DNA of 64,000 bases from Gammaproteobacteria bacterium (GTDB lineage Bacteria > Pseudomonadota > Gammaproteobacteria > HK1): NCBI GenBank assembly GCA_022824305.1, contig JAJEAD010000076.1, forward strand, positions 1 through 64,000. Reading direction: 5' to 3'. The stretch's first letter is position 1; the number at the start of each line of letters is the position of its first letter. The translations under genes were made by a program, and so were the position numbers. Positions 52,624-61,364 of this stretch are shown here, piece after piece. The notes under the pieces were generated by a model, which saw only the letters and a program-made list of their open reading frames with translations, searched no databases and was not told where the DNA came from.

Positions 52624-53658
52624 ATGACGCATCGATTCGATCACTGCCGCTCCCTGCTGCGGAAATCCGTCGCCGCGGGGACTGCGGCGGGCATTTTGCT
52701 CTTCGCGGGCGCCGCCACGGCCGGAGACATGCCCGGCGAGGGCGTGAAAGTGCGCCCCATCATCAACCACGCCACCGAGGAGCTGTTCCAGACCTACATC
52801 GTCGGTCGGGGCCTCGAGGCGCTCGGCTACGAGCTCGAGGAGCTCCAGTTCGCCCAGGTACAGCTCGCCCAGGTCGCGGTGTCCCAGGACGAGGCGGACT
52901 ATTATCCCGCGCACTGGTACCCGCTGCACAAGGCGTTCCACGAGGAGAGCGGCGGAGACGACAGGATGCTGAAGGTCGGAGTGCTGATCGAGGGCGCTCT
53001 TCAGGGCTACCTGATCGACAAGAAGACCGCCGACGAGACCGGCATCAAGCTGCTCGACGAGCTCAAGGATCCGGAGGTTGCCAAGATCTTCGACGCAGAC
53101 GGCGACGGCATGGCGGACCTCTACGGCTGCGAGCCGGGGTGGGGCTGCGAGCGGGTCATCGAGCACCAGCTTACCGCCTACGGCCTGCGCGACACCGTGG
53201 CCCACCGGCAGGGCGGCTACTTCGCGATCATTCCGGACGCGATCGCGCGCGTCGAGGCCGGCGAGCCGACGCTCTACTACACCTGGACGCCGATGTGGCT
53301 GAGCGGGATTCTCCGCCCCGGTCGCGACGTGAGCTGGCTCAACGTCCCCTACACCGACCATCCCGCGGGGGTGGACGAGAGCCAGACCACCATCGAGGGT
53401 CTCGGCAACCTCGGCTTCGCCGTCAACACCATCCACGTGATCGCCAACACGAAGTTCCTCGAGGCGAATCCCGCCGCAAAGAAGTGGTTCGAGCTGGTGA
53501 AGGTCTCCAATGCGGACATCAGCGCCCAGAACCTCAAGGTGTACGACGGCGAGAACACCGAGGAGGACATCCAGCGCCACGTCGACGAGTGGATCGCGGC
53601 GAACCAGGCGGACTGGGATGCCTGGCTCGCGGAGGCGAAGAAGGCGGGGATGATGTAG
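52624..53658 (+). CDS. proX: Glycine betaine-type substrate-binding protein
   Basis: This 344-residue periplasmic protein begins with a Sec signal peptide (SVAAGTAAGILLFAGAATAG; cleavage near residue 33). The mature part matches ProX, with VRPIINHATEELFQTYIVGR, ADYYPAHWYPLH, CEPGWGCERVI and TLYYTWTPMWLSG, which supply aromatic residues for the cation-pi cage that holds the trimethylammonium group. NLGFAVNTIHVIANTKFLEA is a further family block. GGGAGAAG precedes the ATG at 52624. It serves the proVW-encoded importer on the opposite strand. Ligand could be glycine betaine, proline betaine or another quaternary amine. Confidence 0.92.
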   Translation: MTHRFDHCRSLLRKSVAAGTAAGILLFAGAATAGDMPGEGVKVRPIINHATEELFQTYIVGRGLEALGYELEELQFAQVQLAQVAVSQDEADYYPAHWYPLHKAFHEESGGDDRMLKVGVLIEGALQGYLIDKKTADETGIKLLDELKDPEVAKIFDADGDGMADLYGCEPGWGCERVIEHQLTAYGLRDTVAHRQGGYFAIIPDAIARVEAGEPTLYYTWTPMWLSGILRPGRDVSWLNVPYTDHPAGVDESQTTIEGLGNLGFAVNTIHVIANTKFLEANPAAKKWFELVKVSNADISAQNLKVYDGENTEEDIQRHVDEWIAANQADWDAWLAEAKKAGMM

Positions 53659-53731
53659 GACGTGGTGGCCGCTGCTCCGGCAATACCGGGGCGCGACCCG
53701 GGACGCGCTCCCCACCTGTGATGTCGGGACG

Positions 53732-53757
53732 CCCGCGGCACGGGAAGGCCGCGGGCT
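53732..53757. terminator. Hairpin after proX
   Basis: GCCCGCGGC and GCCGCGGGC form a perfect 9-bp stem around an 8-base loop, 73 bases after the proX stop. A second perfect 8-bp stem, CGCCCGGC/GCCGGGCG, lies at 53847-53867 nearer the convergent gene. Neither has a T-run, but their position between convergent genes fits termination. Confidence 0.4.
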
Positions 53758-53911
53758 CCGCGTGCACCGGATGCAGGCGCGACTCGACAGCGGGAACGCG
53801 CGGCTGGCTGCCCTCCGCAGGCAACGCCGCCACACCGCAACGGCGTCGCCCGGCACGGAGCCGGGCGTCCGCCCTTGCGCCGGCCCCTTCGCGCCCGGCC
53901 CGACCCTTCCT

Positions 53912-55303
53912 TCAGTCGAAGCGGAGCGCGAGCCCCGCCCGGGATGCGACCTCGCGGGCGCGTTCCTCCCAACCCTCCATGCCCGTCTGGCGCGCACGGG
54001 CGATCACCGCTTCGATGAGCGCGCGCATGCGCCCGGTCTCGGCGCTGCCCGCCCGCTCGAGCGCCTGCGCCTCGTAGAGGTCGACCGCTACCCGCAGGGC
54101 ATGCTGGCCGCTCGCATGCAGCGTGACCCGGGCGCGCTCGAAGTACTCCCGCGCCTCGGCCGCGTCACCGAGCAGCGCCGCCATGCACGCCACCGACAGC
54201 TCGTTGGACGAGGCGTTCCAGTCGCCGACCTCGGGCTCCGCCACCAGGCGCAGCGCGAAGCCGCGGTAGGCGGCCGCGTACTCCGCCGCTCCGAGCTCCC
54301 AGATCGCGTGGGTGGCACGGCCGACCGCGCCGTTGCAGGCCCAGTCCCAGGGTTCGAGGCGAGAGAGGATCGGGGTAAGGGCGTCGAGCAGGGCCCGGCT
54401 GCGGGCCGGCTCGCCCGCGCGCGCCCAGGCCTGCGCCGCCATCCCCGCCTCGATGACGTAGACAGGGCTGCCGCCCGGCTCCCGGATCGCGACCGCCGCT
54501 TCCCAGTGCCGGGCCACCTCGCGCCAGTCGCGCTCGAGGTACATGGCGAAGTTGGCGTCCATGGAGGGCCCGGGATACATGTCTCCGCCCTTGGTGGTGC
54601 CGGCGTGCTCGTAGAGCATGTGCCCGGCCCCGAAGCTCTCGACCATCTCCCGTGCCCGTGCCGCCGTCCCGAGCGCGAGCGGGAGCTCTCCGAGCGGTAT
54701 CCGCACCAGGGCGAGCCGGATGAGGGCCTTGGCCTGCTCCTCGCGCGAACCGAACTCCTCGCTCAGCGCGAGCAGCGTTTCGAGCGCGGCGTGCGCCTCG
54801 CGGTAGAGGCCGTGGTAGTACTGCAGGGTCTCCGCCGCCACCGACACCCCGCGCAGCACCGCCTCCGGGCTGCGCCATGCGCGGGCGCGTTCGAGCAATG
54901 CACGGGTTTCGGCGATGCTGCGCCGCTCATACACCCACAGGGTACGGGCGTATTCGTCTTCGCTCGGGCTCTCGCGCAGGATGCGCAGCGCCTCCGCATC
55001 CGGACCCAGCCAGCGCCCGGCGTAGATCCGGCCGCTGAAGAGCTCCTGCATGGGCGGCGGCCTCATGAGCGCGAGGCGCGCCCACGGGATGTCCCGCCGC
55101 GCCCCGCTCAGCGCGAGGCCGCGCTCCACCAGCGGCAGCCACCTCTCCTCCGGCTCCCCCGCCGCTCGCAGCGCCTCCGCGGAAGCGAGCAGCTCCGCGC
55201 GGCTCTGCGGCCTCTCGCCGGTCTCGTCGTGGGCGGCCAAGGGCGCACCGTGCTGTTGCCTTCGACCGAATCGAGTGTGATGGACGGGTTCGGAACGGGT
55301 CAA
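53912..55303 (-). CDS. Helical-repeat (TPR-like) protein of unknown function
   Basis: This 463-residue protein is almost wholly built of helix pairs rich in Ala, Leu, Arg and Glu. Segments such as YREAHAALETLLALSEEFGS, EEQAKALIRLALVRIPLGEL and DAAEAREYFERARVTLHASG fit TPR/MalT-type repeats. No catalytic or DNA-binding domain is seen at either end. The sequence recalls the C-terminal repeat region of large class III adenylyl cyclase or LuxR-type regulators, so it may be a stand-alone scaffold or a truncated regulator. The start at 55303 leaves only 29 bases to the divergent OYE gene; a later start is possible. Confidence 0.65.
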   Translation of the reverse strand: MTRSEPVHHTRFGRRQQHGAPLAAHDETGERPQSRAELLASAEALRAAGEPEERWLPLVERGLALSGARRDIPWARLALMRPPPMQELFSGRIYAGRWLGPDAEALRILRESPSEDEYARTLWVYERRSIAETRALLERARAWRSPEAVLRGVSVAAETLQYYHGLYREAHAALETLLALSEEFGSREEQAKALIRLALVRIPLGELPLALGTAARAREMVESFGAGHMLYEHAGTTKGGDMYPGPSMDANFAMYLERDWREVARHWEAAVAIREPGGSPVYVIEAGMAAQAWARAGEPARSRALLDALTPILSRLEPWDWACNGAVGRATHAIWELGAAEYAAAYRGFALRLVAEPEVGDWNASSNELSVACMAALLGDAAEAREYFERARVTLHASGQHALRVAVDLYEAQALERAGSAETGRMRALIEAVIARARQTGMEGWEERAREVASRAGLALRFD

Positions 55304-55332
55304 TAGACTTCACGTGCCCCGCCCACACAGCG

Positions 55333-57318
55333 ATGACGCGAGTCGATGCCATGACCCCGTCCCGCTTTCCCCATCTGCTCTCCCCCATCCGCATCGGGCC
55401 CCGGCGCCTGCGCTGCCGAGTGCTGGTCACCGCCCACGAGATCCGCATGGCCGAGGGCGGCGCTCCGGGACCGGGCTACACCGCCTACCATCGGGCGAGG
55501 GCGCGCGGCGGGGCGGGGCTCCAGATCACCGGCTGCACCGCCGTCCACCGTACCGGCGGACTGGGGTCGGAGGGCACGCTCGTCAACGTCGATGACACGA
55601 TCATCGACGGCTACCGAGTGCTCTCCGGCGCGGTCCACGAGGAAGGCGGCACCATCCTCGCCCAGCTCGGCCACAGCGCCGCGACCATCCCATCGACCGC
55701 TCCCGGCGTGCCGGCGTGGGCGCCCTCGGCGGTGAGCGGCGACCTCATACGCAACGGCCAGCGTCCCCACGCGATGAGCGTGGACGAGATTGCGGAGATT
55801 GTCGGGGCCTTCGGCGCGGCCGCGGAACGTTGCCGGCGGGGCGGCATGGACGGCGTCGAGATCCTCGCCGCGTTCGGGTTCCTGGTGGCGGCCTTCCTGT
55901 CTCCGGCGGCCAACCGGCGGCGCGACCGCTACGGGGGCAGCCTCGCCAACCGGATGCGCTTCTGCCGCGAGGTGGTCTCCGCGGTGCGTGACGCGCTCGG
56001 GCACGACGCCATCCTGGGCATTCGCATCCCCGGCGACGAGCTGGTGGAAGGCGGGCTCGGCCTCGCGGAGATGAAGGAGGTGGCCCGGGCGCTCGAGAGC
56101 GACGGCGAGGTGGACTACCTCAACGTCATCGCCGGCACCAACATGGACCGCATTCAGCGCGCCGAGCACTGGCCTCCGACCCCCGCCCCGAAGGGCCTCT
56201 ACGTGCATCTCGCGGCCGGGATCCGCTCCGCGGTCGAGCTTCCGGTGTTCACGGTCGGGCGCATCACCGATCCCGCGCAGGCGGAGCGGATACTCGCCGA
56301 CGGCGAGGCCGACATGGTGGGCATGACCCGGGCGCACGTCGCGGACCCCGATCTCATCGAAAAGCTCCGGCAGGGTCGACCCGAGGACATTCGCCCCTGC
56401 GTGGGCGCCAACGTATGCATCCGCAACGGGCTCTCCGGGCGCTCGATCGGCTGCATACACAACCCCCGGACCGGACGTGAGCACGAGTGGGGCGCTCCCG
56501 CCCCGGCCGCAAAGCCCCGCGACGTGGCAGTGGTGGGCGGCGGACCGGCCGGGCTGGAGGCGGCGCGGGTCGCGGCGCTGCGCGGACACCGGGTCACGCT
56601 CTACGAAGGGTCCGGGCACCTCGGGGGGCAGCTTCGCACCTGGACCCGGCTCGCATCGCGGCGCGAGCTCCACCGCATCGTGGAGTGGCAGCGCGGTCAG
56701 CTCGAGCGCCTGCAGGTGCGCATTCGTCTCGGGCACCGGGTGGACTCGCCGGAAGACATCGGCGATGCCGACGCGGTCGTGCTCGCGGCGGGCGCCCGCC
56801 CCGCTCCGGTCTCGGTGCCCGGCGCGGCCGAGCACGGGGTGAGCGTCCGCACCGCCCACGACATTCTCGACACCGATCCGGCGCCGGCGGCGCCGGCCCT
56901 GGTCTGGGACCGCAGCGGTGGCGGCGCGGCGGTTTCCGCGGCCGAACACCTGGCGGTGGCCGGAGGCCGGGTGGTGCTCGTCACGCCTTCGCTGGCGGTC
57001 GCCGACGACCTGGACATCACCAACCGCGTGCCGCTCTATCGACGCCTCTACGAGCACTCCGTCACGATGCTGGCGAACTCGGACGTGGTCCGCGTCGACG
57101 CCGGGGGCATCGTGGTGCGCAACGTCTACACCGGTTCCGAGTCGACGCTCTCCGACATTGCGCAGGTGGTGGTGTGCGAGGCCCCCCACGCCTGCGACGA
57201 GCTCGCCGACGCGCTCCGCCAGGACGGGCGACGGGTGCTCGTGGCCGGCGACGCGCTGTCGCCGAGAGAGGTGGACGTCGCCATGGCCGAAGGAGCGCTC
57301 GTGGCCCGCGAGCTCTGA
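55333..57318 (+). CDS. OYE-type NADH:flavin oxidoreductase with FAD domain (demethylase/dienoyl-CoA reductase family)
   Basis: This 661-residue protein has an FMN barrel (about 10-355), an Fe-S segment and an FAD/NAD domain (about 395-661). The barrel has FLSPAANRRRDRYGGSLANR, and the FAD fold starts VAVVGGGPAGLEAARVAALR. The family includes trimethylamine dehydrogenase, N-methylproline demethylase and 2,4-dienoyl-CoA reductase. The cluster motif is CVGANVC plus a later Cys (356, 362, 374), with Ala359 where a fourth cluster Cys is expected. AFGF replaces the usual AHGY before the FMN loop. Flanking betaine-type transport suggests an N-methylated amine substrate. An ATG at 55351 is an alternative start. 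Confidence 0.87.
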   Translation: MTRVDAMTPSRFPHLLSPIRIGPRRLRCRVLVTAHEIRMAEGGAPGPGYTAYHRARARGGAGLQITGCTAVHRTGGLGSEGTLVNVDDTIIDGYRVLSGAVHEEGGTILAQLGHSAATIPSTAPGVPAWAPSAVSGDLIRNGQRPHAMSVDEIAEIVGAFGAAAERCRRGGMDGVEILAAFGFLVAAFLSPAANRRRDRYGGSLANRMRFCREVVSAVRDALGHDAILGIRIPGDELVEGGLGLAEMKEVARALESDGEVDYLNVIAGTNMDRIQRAEHWPPTPAPKGLYVHLAAGIRSAVELPVFTVGRITDPAQAERILADGEADMVGMTRAHVADPDLIEKLRQGRPEDIRPCVGANVCIRNGLSGRSIGCIHNPRTGREHEWGAPAPAAKPRDVAVVGGGPAGLEAARVAALRGHRVTLYEGSGHLGGQLRTWTRLASRRELHRIVEWQRGQLERLQVRIRLGHRVDSPEDIGDADAVVLAAGARPAPVSVPGAAEHGVSVRTAHDILDTDPAPAAPALVWDRSGGGAAVSAAEHLAVAGGRVVLVTPSLAVADDLDITNRVPLYRRLYEHSVTMLANSDVVRVDAGGIVVRNVYTGSESTLSDIAQVVVCEAPHACDELADALRQDGRRVLVAGDALSPREVDVAMAEGALVAREL

Positions 57319-57367
57319 GGCCGCGCCGTGGCGGCTCCTCCCGCCGGCGGCGGCGGCGCGCGGAGAG

Positions 57368-57395
57368 AACCCGTATCCGCACGGGTTGCGCTTTT
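57368..57395 (+). terminator. Probable intrinsic terminator after the OYE-type gene
   Basis: AACCCGT and ACGGGTT form a perfect 7-bp stem around a 6-base loop, followed after GCGC by TTTT. It lies 50 bases after the stop at 57318. Confidence 0.5.
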
Positions 57396-57529
57396 CCGCA
57401 CGCTCGGAGACGCGAGTGAAGGCGCCTCCGTGGCGAAGGATGGCGGGCACTCCCCAGCGATTGCCATTCCGGCATCGCAGGACCGAAGCCCGGCACCCTC
57501 GGGGCTCGTCCCGAAAAAACGCCGGGGCT

Positions 57530-58192
57530 TCAGGCTCCGGCTCGCTCGAGCTCGAGCCACTCCTCGGGCGAGCTGCCGAAGGGATTCATCGCGTGCGTAC
57601 GGTACGGCGCGCGCTCACACAGGCGCGCGTACCAGGCTTCCACGTTGGGGAGCGAAGGCCGCTCGATGGGGAAGGTGAAGTACTTGAAGACCCAGGTCCC
57701 GGCCGGAATGTCGCCCATGGTGAGATCGTCACCCACGACGAAGCGCCGTCCTTCCAGGTGGCGGTCCAGGATCCTGAGCTTCTCGCCCACGGTGCGCGCG
57801 GCCTCGGCGATCTTCTCGGGATCGCTCTGCTCCTTCGGCATGCGCACGAGGCCGAAGAAGATGGGTATGAGGCTCGGAAGGACGTTCGCCTTGAACCACT
57901 CCATCCACTGGTCGGCAAGGGCCGCCTGCTGCGGGTCCTCGGGGCACAGCGTGCCGGTGCCGTAGCGCCGCGACAGGTAGCGCACGATTGACGTCGACTC
58001 CCACAGCACGAAGCCGTCGTCGTTGATGGTCGGTATCGTGCGGTTGGGATTGAGCCGCCCGTAATCGTCCGTATCCAGACCGCCGAAGGATCCTCCCACG
58101 TTGTGGCGGGTGTGCTCGAGCCCGAGCTCGCTCACCGTCCACATGACCGGAATGACGTTGCTCGAATTCTTTCTGCCCCAGATTTCCAGCAT
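57530..58192 (-). CDS. Glutathione S-transferase family protein
   Basis: This 220-residue protein has a thioredoxin-like N-terminal domain, MLEIWGRKNSSNVIPVMW, in which the SSN stretch supplies the Ser that activates glutathione. NPNRTIPTI contains the cis-Pro and WESTSIVRYLSRRYG is the gamma-glutamyl-binding Glu-Ser motif. The helical domain follows, with FVVGDDLTMGDIPAGTWVFK. The start at 58192 has GGGAGAG upstream; longer frames cross a repeat. It would conjugate or isomerise electrophiles with glutathione. It converges on the OYE-type gene and diverges from the SAF-domain oxidoreductase. Confidence 0.9.
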   Translation of the reverse strand: MLEIWGRKNSSNVIPVMWTVSELGLEHTRHNVGGSFGGLDTDDYGRLNPNRTIPTINDDGFVLWESTSIVRYLSRRYGTGTLCPEDPQQAALADQWMEWFKANVLPSLIPIFFGLVRMPKEQSDPEKIAEAARTVGEKLRILDRHLEGRRFVVGDDLTMGDIPAGTWVFKYFTFPIERPSLPNVEAWYARLCERAPYRTHAMNPFGSSPEEWLELERAGA

Positions 58193-58588
58193 GATTTCTC
58201 TCCCAAGCGTCTCGAAGCGGGGGATGGGCGCCGTATCGCCCGCCCGGCGACGCCAATCCAGCCGCGACATTGCACCAGTTTCCTGCCGCGGACGCCAACC
58301 TGCTCGCGTTGGCGGACCGTACTCCCTCGAGCCGCCTCGATGCAGTGTCAGCCACCTGCTTCGCTGCGCGGTTCGAAGCCCCGCTCGACCGGGGCGGCCG
58401 GGCCAGGGAGGCGGATGCGGAGCGCGTTCCCGCGGGTAGCCGGGTGGCCGCTTTGGGGCCGCCGCCCTGGCGGAGCGGTACGTCGATGCCCCTCCCACCA
58501 CGTCGAAGGCGAGTGTCGATGTTGCGACGCTTTGCGCATACGTGGACGATCAGCGTCCATTGGCCGCCACGGCGGGTGTCCAGGAATC
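58193..58588. other. Divergent intergenic region containing repeat copy B
   Basis: These 396 bases between the GST and SAF-domain oxidoreductase genes contain the second copy of the dispersed repeat. Nothing else is recognised: no clear promoter, operator or small gene. Confidence 0.4.
58288..58355. repeat. Dispersed repeat, copy B
   Basis: This segment is the partner of 20510-20577 (56 of 68 bases identical by eye, same orientation). Its minus-strand translation, ADTASRRLEGVRSANASRLA, closely parallels that of copy A (ADTASKRLEGARPANACELA). Many of the base differences are transitions; the reading frame itself is probably not a protein, because it has no supported start or function. Confidence 0.65.
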
Positions 58589-59911
58589 ATGTACGTGTAC
58601 CAGGAGCTGCTCCGGCGCGCGGAGGCGAATGAACCGGTGCGGGTGGGCCTGGTGGGCGCGGGCAAGTTCGGTGCGATGTTCCTCTCCCAGGTGCCGTCCA
58701 CTCCCGGTCTTCGGGTGAGCGCGATTGCCGACCTCGATCCCGACCGGGCGCGGCGCGCCTGCCGGGACGTGGGCTGGAGCGACGCCCTGGCGGCGGATAC
58801 CGCGTTCACCGACGATGCCGCCGCGCTCATCCGGCGGGCGGACGTGGACGTGGTGGTGGAGGCGACCGGCGATCCCGCCGCCGGCATCGCGCACGCGCGC
58901 GCCGCCGCGGCCGCGGGCGCCCACGTCGTCATGGTCAACGTCGAGGCGGACGTGCTCGCCGGTCCGTTGCTCGCTGCCGAAGCCGCCGAGGCCGGAATCG
59001 TCTACTCGATGGCCTACGGCGATCAGCCCGCGCTCACCTGCGAGATGGTGGAGTGGGCGCGCTGCTGCGGATTCGACGTGGTGGCCGCCGGCAAGGGGAC
59101 GAAGTACCTGCCCGCCTACCACGCCTCGACCCCGGACACGGTCTGGGACCACTACGGACTGAGCGCGGAGGAGGCGGCCGCGGCGGGAATGAACGCGCGC
59201 ATGTTCAACTCCTTCCTCGACGGCACGAAGTCCGCGATCGAAATGGCGGCGATCGCGAACGCGACCGGTCTCGCGCCCCCGCCCGAGGGCCTCGGATTTC
59301 CGCCCTGCGGGATGGACGACCTCGCCCACGTGCTGCGCCCGCGCAGCGACGGCGGCCTCCTCCATCACAAGGGGCAGGTCGAGGTGGTCTCGTCCCTCGA
59401 GCGCGACGGGCGTCCGGTCGCCCGGGACCTTCGCTGGGGCGTCTACGTGGTCGTGGAGGCGCCGAACGCCTACAGTGCCGCCTGCTTCCGGCAGTACGGC
59501 ATGAACACCGACGCGAGCGGCCGATACTCCGCCATGTACAAGCCCTTTCACCTCATCGGCATGGAGCTCAACGTGTCCATTCTCTCCGCCGCGCTCCTCG
59601 GGCGGGCCACCGGCGCGGCGCGGCGCTTCGAAGGCGACGCGGTCGCGACCGCGAAGCGTGACCTCGCGGCGGGCGAGCGCCTCGACGGTGAAGGCGGCCG
59701 CACCGTCTACGGCACCCTGTTGCCCGCCGGCACCTCGCTGGAGCGCGCCGCCCTTCCGATCGGCCTCGCCCACGATGCGGTGCTCCTGCGAGCGATAGAG
59801 GCGGGCGAGATCGTCTCGTGGTCGGATGTCGACATGGACGAGAGGTCGGAAGCGGTGCAGGCCCGACGCAAGATGGAAGCGCGCTTCGGCGCTCGCGGGG
59901 AGGTGTCATGA
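58589..59911 (+). CDS. NAD(P)-binding oxidoreductase with C-terminal SAF domain
   Basis: This 440-residue protein starts with a homoserine-dehydrogenase-like Rossmann fold (VRVGLVGAGKFGAMFLSQVP, near 22-41), then VVVEATGDPAAGIAHARAAA and a central catalytic domain (YGDQPALTCEMVEWARCCGF; GKGTKYLPAYHASTPDTVW). The C-terminal part, about 360-430, is a SAF domain (AKRDLAAGERLDGEGGRTVY; LRAIEAGEIVSWSDV). Such proteins are predicted sugar-acid or hydroxy-acid oxidoreductases, with few characterised members. AGGA precedes the ATG at 58589. Its stop overlaps the amidase start (ATGA), so the two act in one pathway. Confidence 0.85.
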   Translation: MYVYQELLRRAEANEPVRVGLVGAGKFGAMFLSQVPSTPGLRVSAIADLDPDRARRACRDVGWSDALAADTAFTDDAAALIRRADVDVVVEATGDPAAGIAHARAAAAAGAHVVMVNVEADVLAGPLLAAEAAEAGIVYSMAYGDQPALTCEMVEWARCCGFDVVAAGKGTKYLPAYHASTPDTVWDHYGLSAEEAAAAGMNARMFNSFLDGTKSAIEMAAIANATGLAPPPEGLGFPPCGMDDLAHVLRPRSDGGLLHHKGQVEVVSSLERDGRPVARDLRWGVYVVVEAPNAYSAACFRQYGMNTDASGRYSAMYKPFHLIGMELNVSILSAALLGRATGAARRFEGDAVATAKRDLAAGERLDGEGGRTVYGTLLPAGTSLERAALPIGLAHDAVLLRAIEAGEIVSWSDVDMDERSEAVQARRKMEARFGARGEVS

Positions 59912-61302
59912 ACGAATTGTGCTTCGAGTCGGCTTGCGAGATTGCCCGGGTGGTGCGCGACGGGGAGATGTCCGCGCTCGAGGTGGTGGAGATGCACCTC
60001 GAGCGCATCGAGGCCGTCAACCCGTCCCTCAACGCGGTGGTGACCCTCGCCGCGGAGCGGGCAGTGGAAGAGGCCCGGACGGCGGATGCGCGGCAGGCGA
60101 AGGGGGCTCCGCTCGGGCCGCTGCATGGCGTCCCCGTCACCATCAAGGACTCGATCGAGACCGCGGGAATCCTCACCACCGGAGGCACCCTGGGGCTCGC
60201 CCGTCATGTACCGGAACGGGACGCGACGGTGGTGGCACGGCTGCGCAAGGCGGGCGCGATCGTGCTCGGCAAGACCAATACTCCGGAGCTGACCCTCGGC
60301 GGAGAGAGCGACAACCTCCTCTTCGGGCGCACCAGCAACCCCTATCGCCTGGACCGGACGCCCGGCGGCAGCAGCGGTGGGGCGGCCGCCATCATCGCCG
60401 CGGGCGGCGCGGCGCTGGACCTCGGCAGCGACGTGGGCGGCAGCATCCGCGAGCCCGCCCACTACTGCGGCATCGCCGGCATCAAGCCGACCTCGGGGCG
60501 GGTGCCGGGGACCGGGCACATCCCCTCGAGCTACGGAGCGCTGGACACCTTCGCCCAGATCGGGCCGATGGCCCGCCGGGTGGAGGACATCGAGCTGGCC
60601 CTCGGCATCGTGTCCGGCGTCGACTGGCAGGATGCGAGCGTGGTGCCGATGCCGCTCGGCGACTCGGGCTCGGTCGCGTTCGGAGACTTGCGCGTCGCGA
60701 CCTACACCGACAACGGACTCATCGCTCCCACGCCGGAAATCGAGTCGGCGGTGAATGACGCCGCCGCGGCCGTAGCGTCGGCGGGAGCCCGGGTGTCCCG
60801 GGCGCTTCCCGAAGCGATCCCCGATGCGGTGGCTCTCATCCCCCGCCTCCGCGCCGCGGAAGGCGGCGCCCCGGTGCGCAGCGCGCTCGCGCGCGCCGGC
60901 ACCGAGCGCCCCGGGCCTCTCCTGCGCTACGCGCTCGACTTCCCCACTCCGCCTCCCGGAAGCCTTCTCTCGGACCTCATGAGCGAGCTCGAGCGGGTGC
61001 GCGCCCGCATGCTCGCCTTCATGCGCGACTTCGATGCCATCGTGTGCCCGATCTCGTCCTGGTGCGCGCCCGAGCACGGCTTCTTCCCCGAGGACGTCTA
61101 TCGCGCCTGGAGCCACGCCATGGCCTACAACCTCACGGGGTGGCCGGGAGTGACGGTGCGGGCGGGCGCCGGTCGGGACGGGCTGCCGATCGGCGTGCAG
61201 GTGGTCGCGCGCCCCTGGCGGGAGGACGTGGCCTTCGCCCTCGCCCGCCGCATCGAGGCCGCGCTCGGGGGCTACTCCGCCCCGCCGGATCTCGCGGCGT
61301 AG
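59908..61302 (+). CDS. Amidase (amidase signature family), fourth copy
   Basis: This 464-residue amidase has the triad Lys80 (GVPVTIKDSIE), cis-Ser155 (TPGGSSGGAAAIIAAG) and Ser179 (GSDVGGSIREPAHYCG). The C-terminal YNLTGWPGVTVRAG and GLPIGVQVVARPW are complete. The ATG at 59908 overlaps the SAF-oxidoreductase stop, so the two proteins are co-translated. Next, on the opposite strand, is a tripartite carboxylate transporter, which could bring in the acid or amide substrate. Its cap region differs from those of the other three amidases, arguing against recent duplication. Confidence 0.9.
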   Translation: MNELCFESACEIARVVRDGEMSALEVVEMHLERIEAVNPSLNAVVTLAAERAVEEARTADARQAKGAPLGPLHGVPVTIKDSIETAGILTTGGTLGLARHVPERDATVVARLRKAGAIVLGKTNTPELTLGGESDNLLFGRTSNPYRLDRTPGGSSGGAAAIIAAGGAALDLGSDVGGSIREPAHYCGIAGIKPTSGRVPGTGHIPSSYGALDTFAQIGPMARRVEDIELALGIVSGVDWQDASVVPMPLGDSGSVAFGDLRVATYTDNGLIAPTPEIESAVNDAAAAVASAGARVSRALPEAIPDAVALIPRLRAAEGGAPVRSALARAGTERPGPLLRYALDFPTPPPGSLLSDLMSELERVRARMLAFMRDFDAIVCPISSWCAPEHGFFPEDVYRAWSHAMAYNLTGWPGVTVRAGAGRDGLPIGVQVVARPWREDVAFALARRIEAALGGYSAPPDLAA

Positions 61303-61326
61303 GGACTCCGCCGGAACGCCGCACGC

Positions 61327-61347
61327 GGCCCCGCCGGTCGCGGGGCC
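61327..61347. terminator. Hairpin between convergent amidase and tctC genes
   Basis: GGCCCCG and CGGGGCC form a perfect 7-bp stem with a 7-base loop in the 62 bases between two convergent stops. It may terminate both; there is no T-run. Confidence 0.42.
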
Positions 61348-61364
61348 ACGTGGGGCACGGGCTG

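Noticed and set aside
7326..61302. GatA (Glu-tRNA amidotransferase subunit) for any of the amidases
   Set aside because: No GatB or GatC gene is adjacent to any of the four. Their contexts are catabolic and their cap regions differ.
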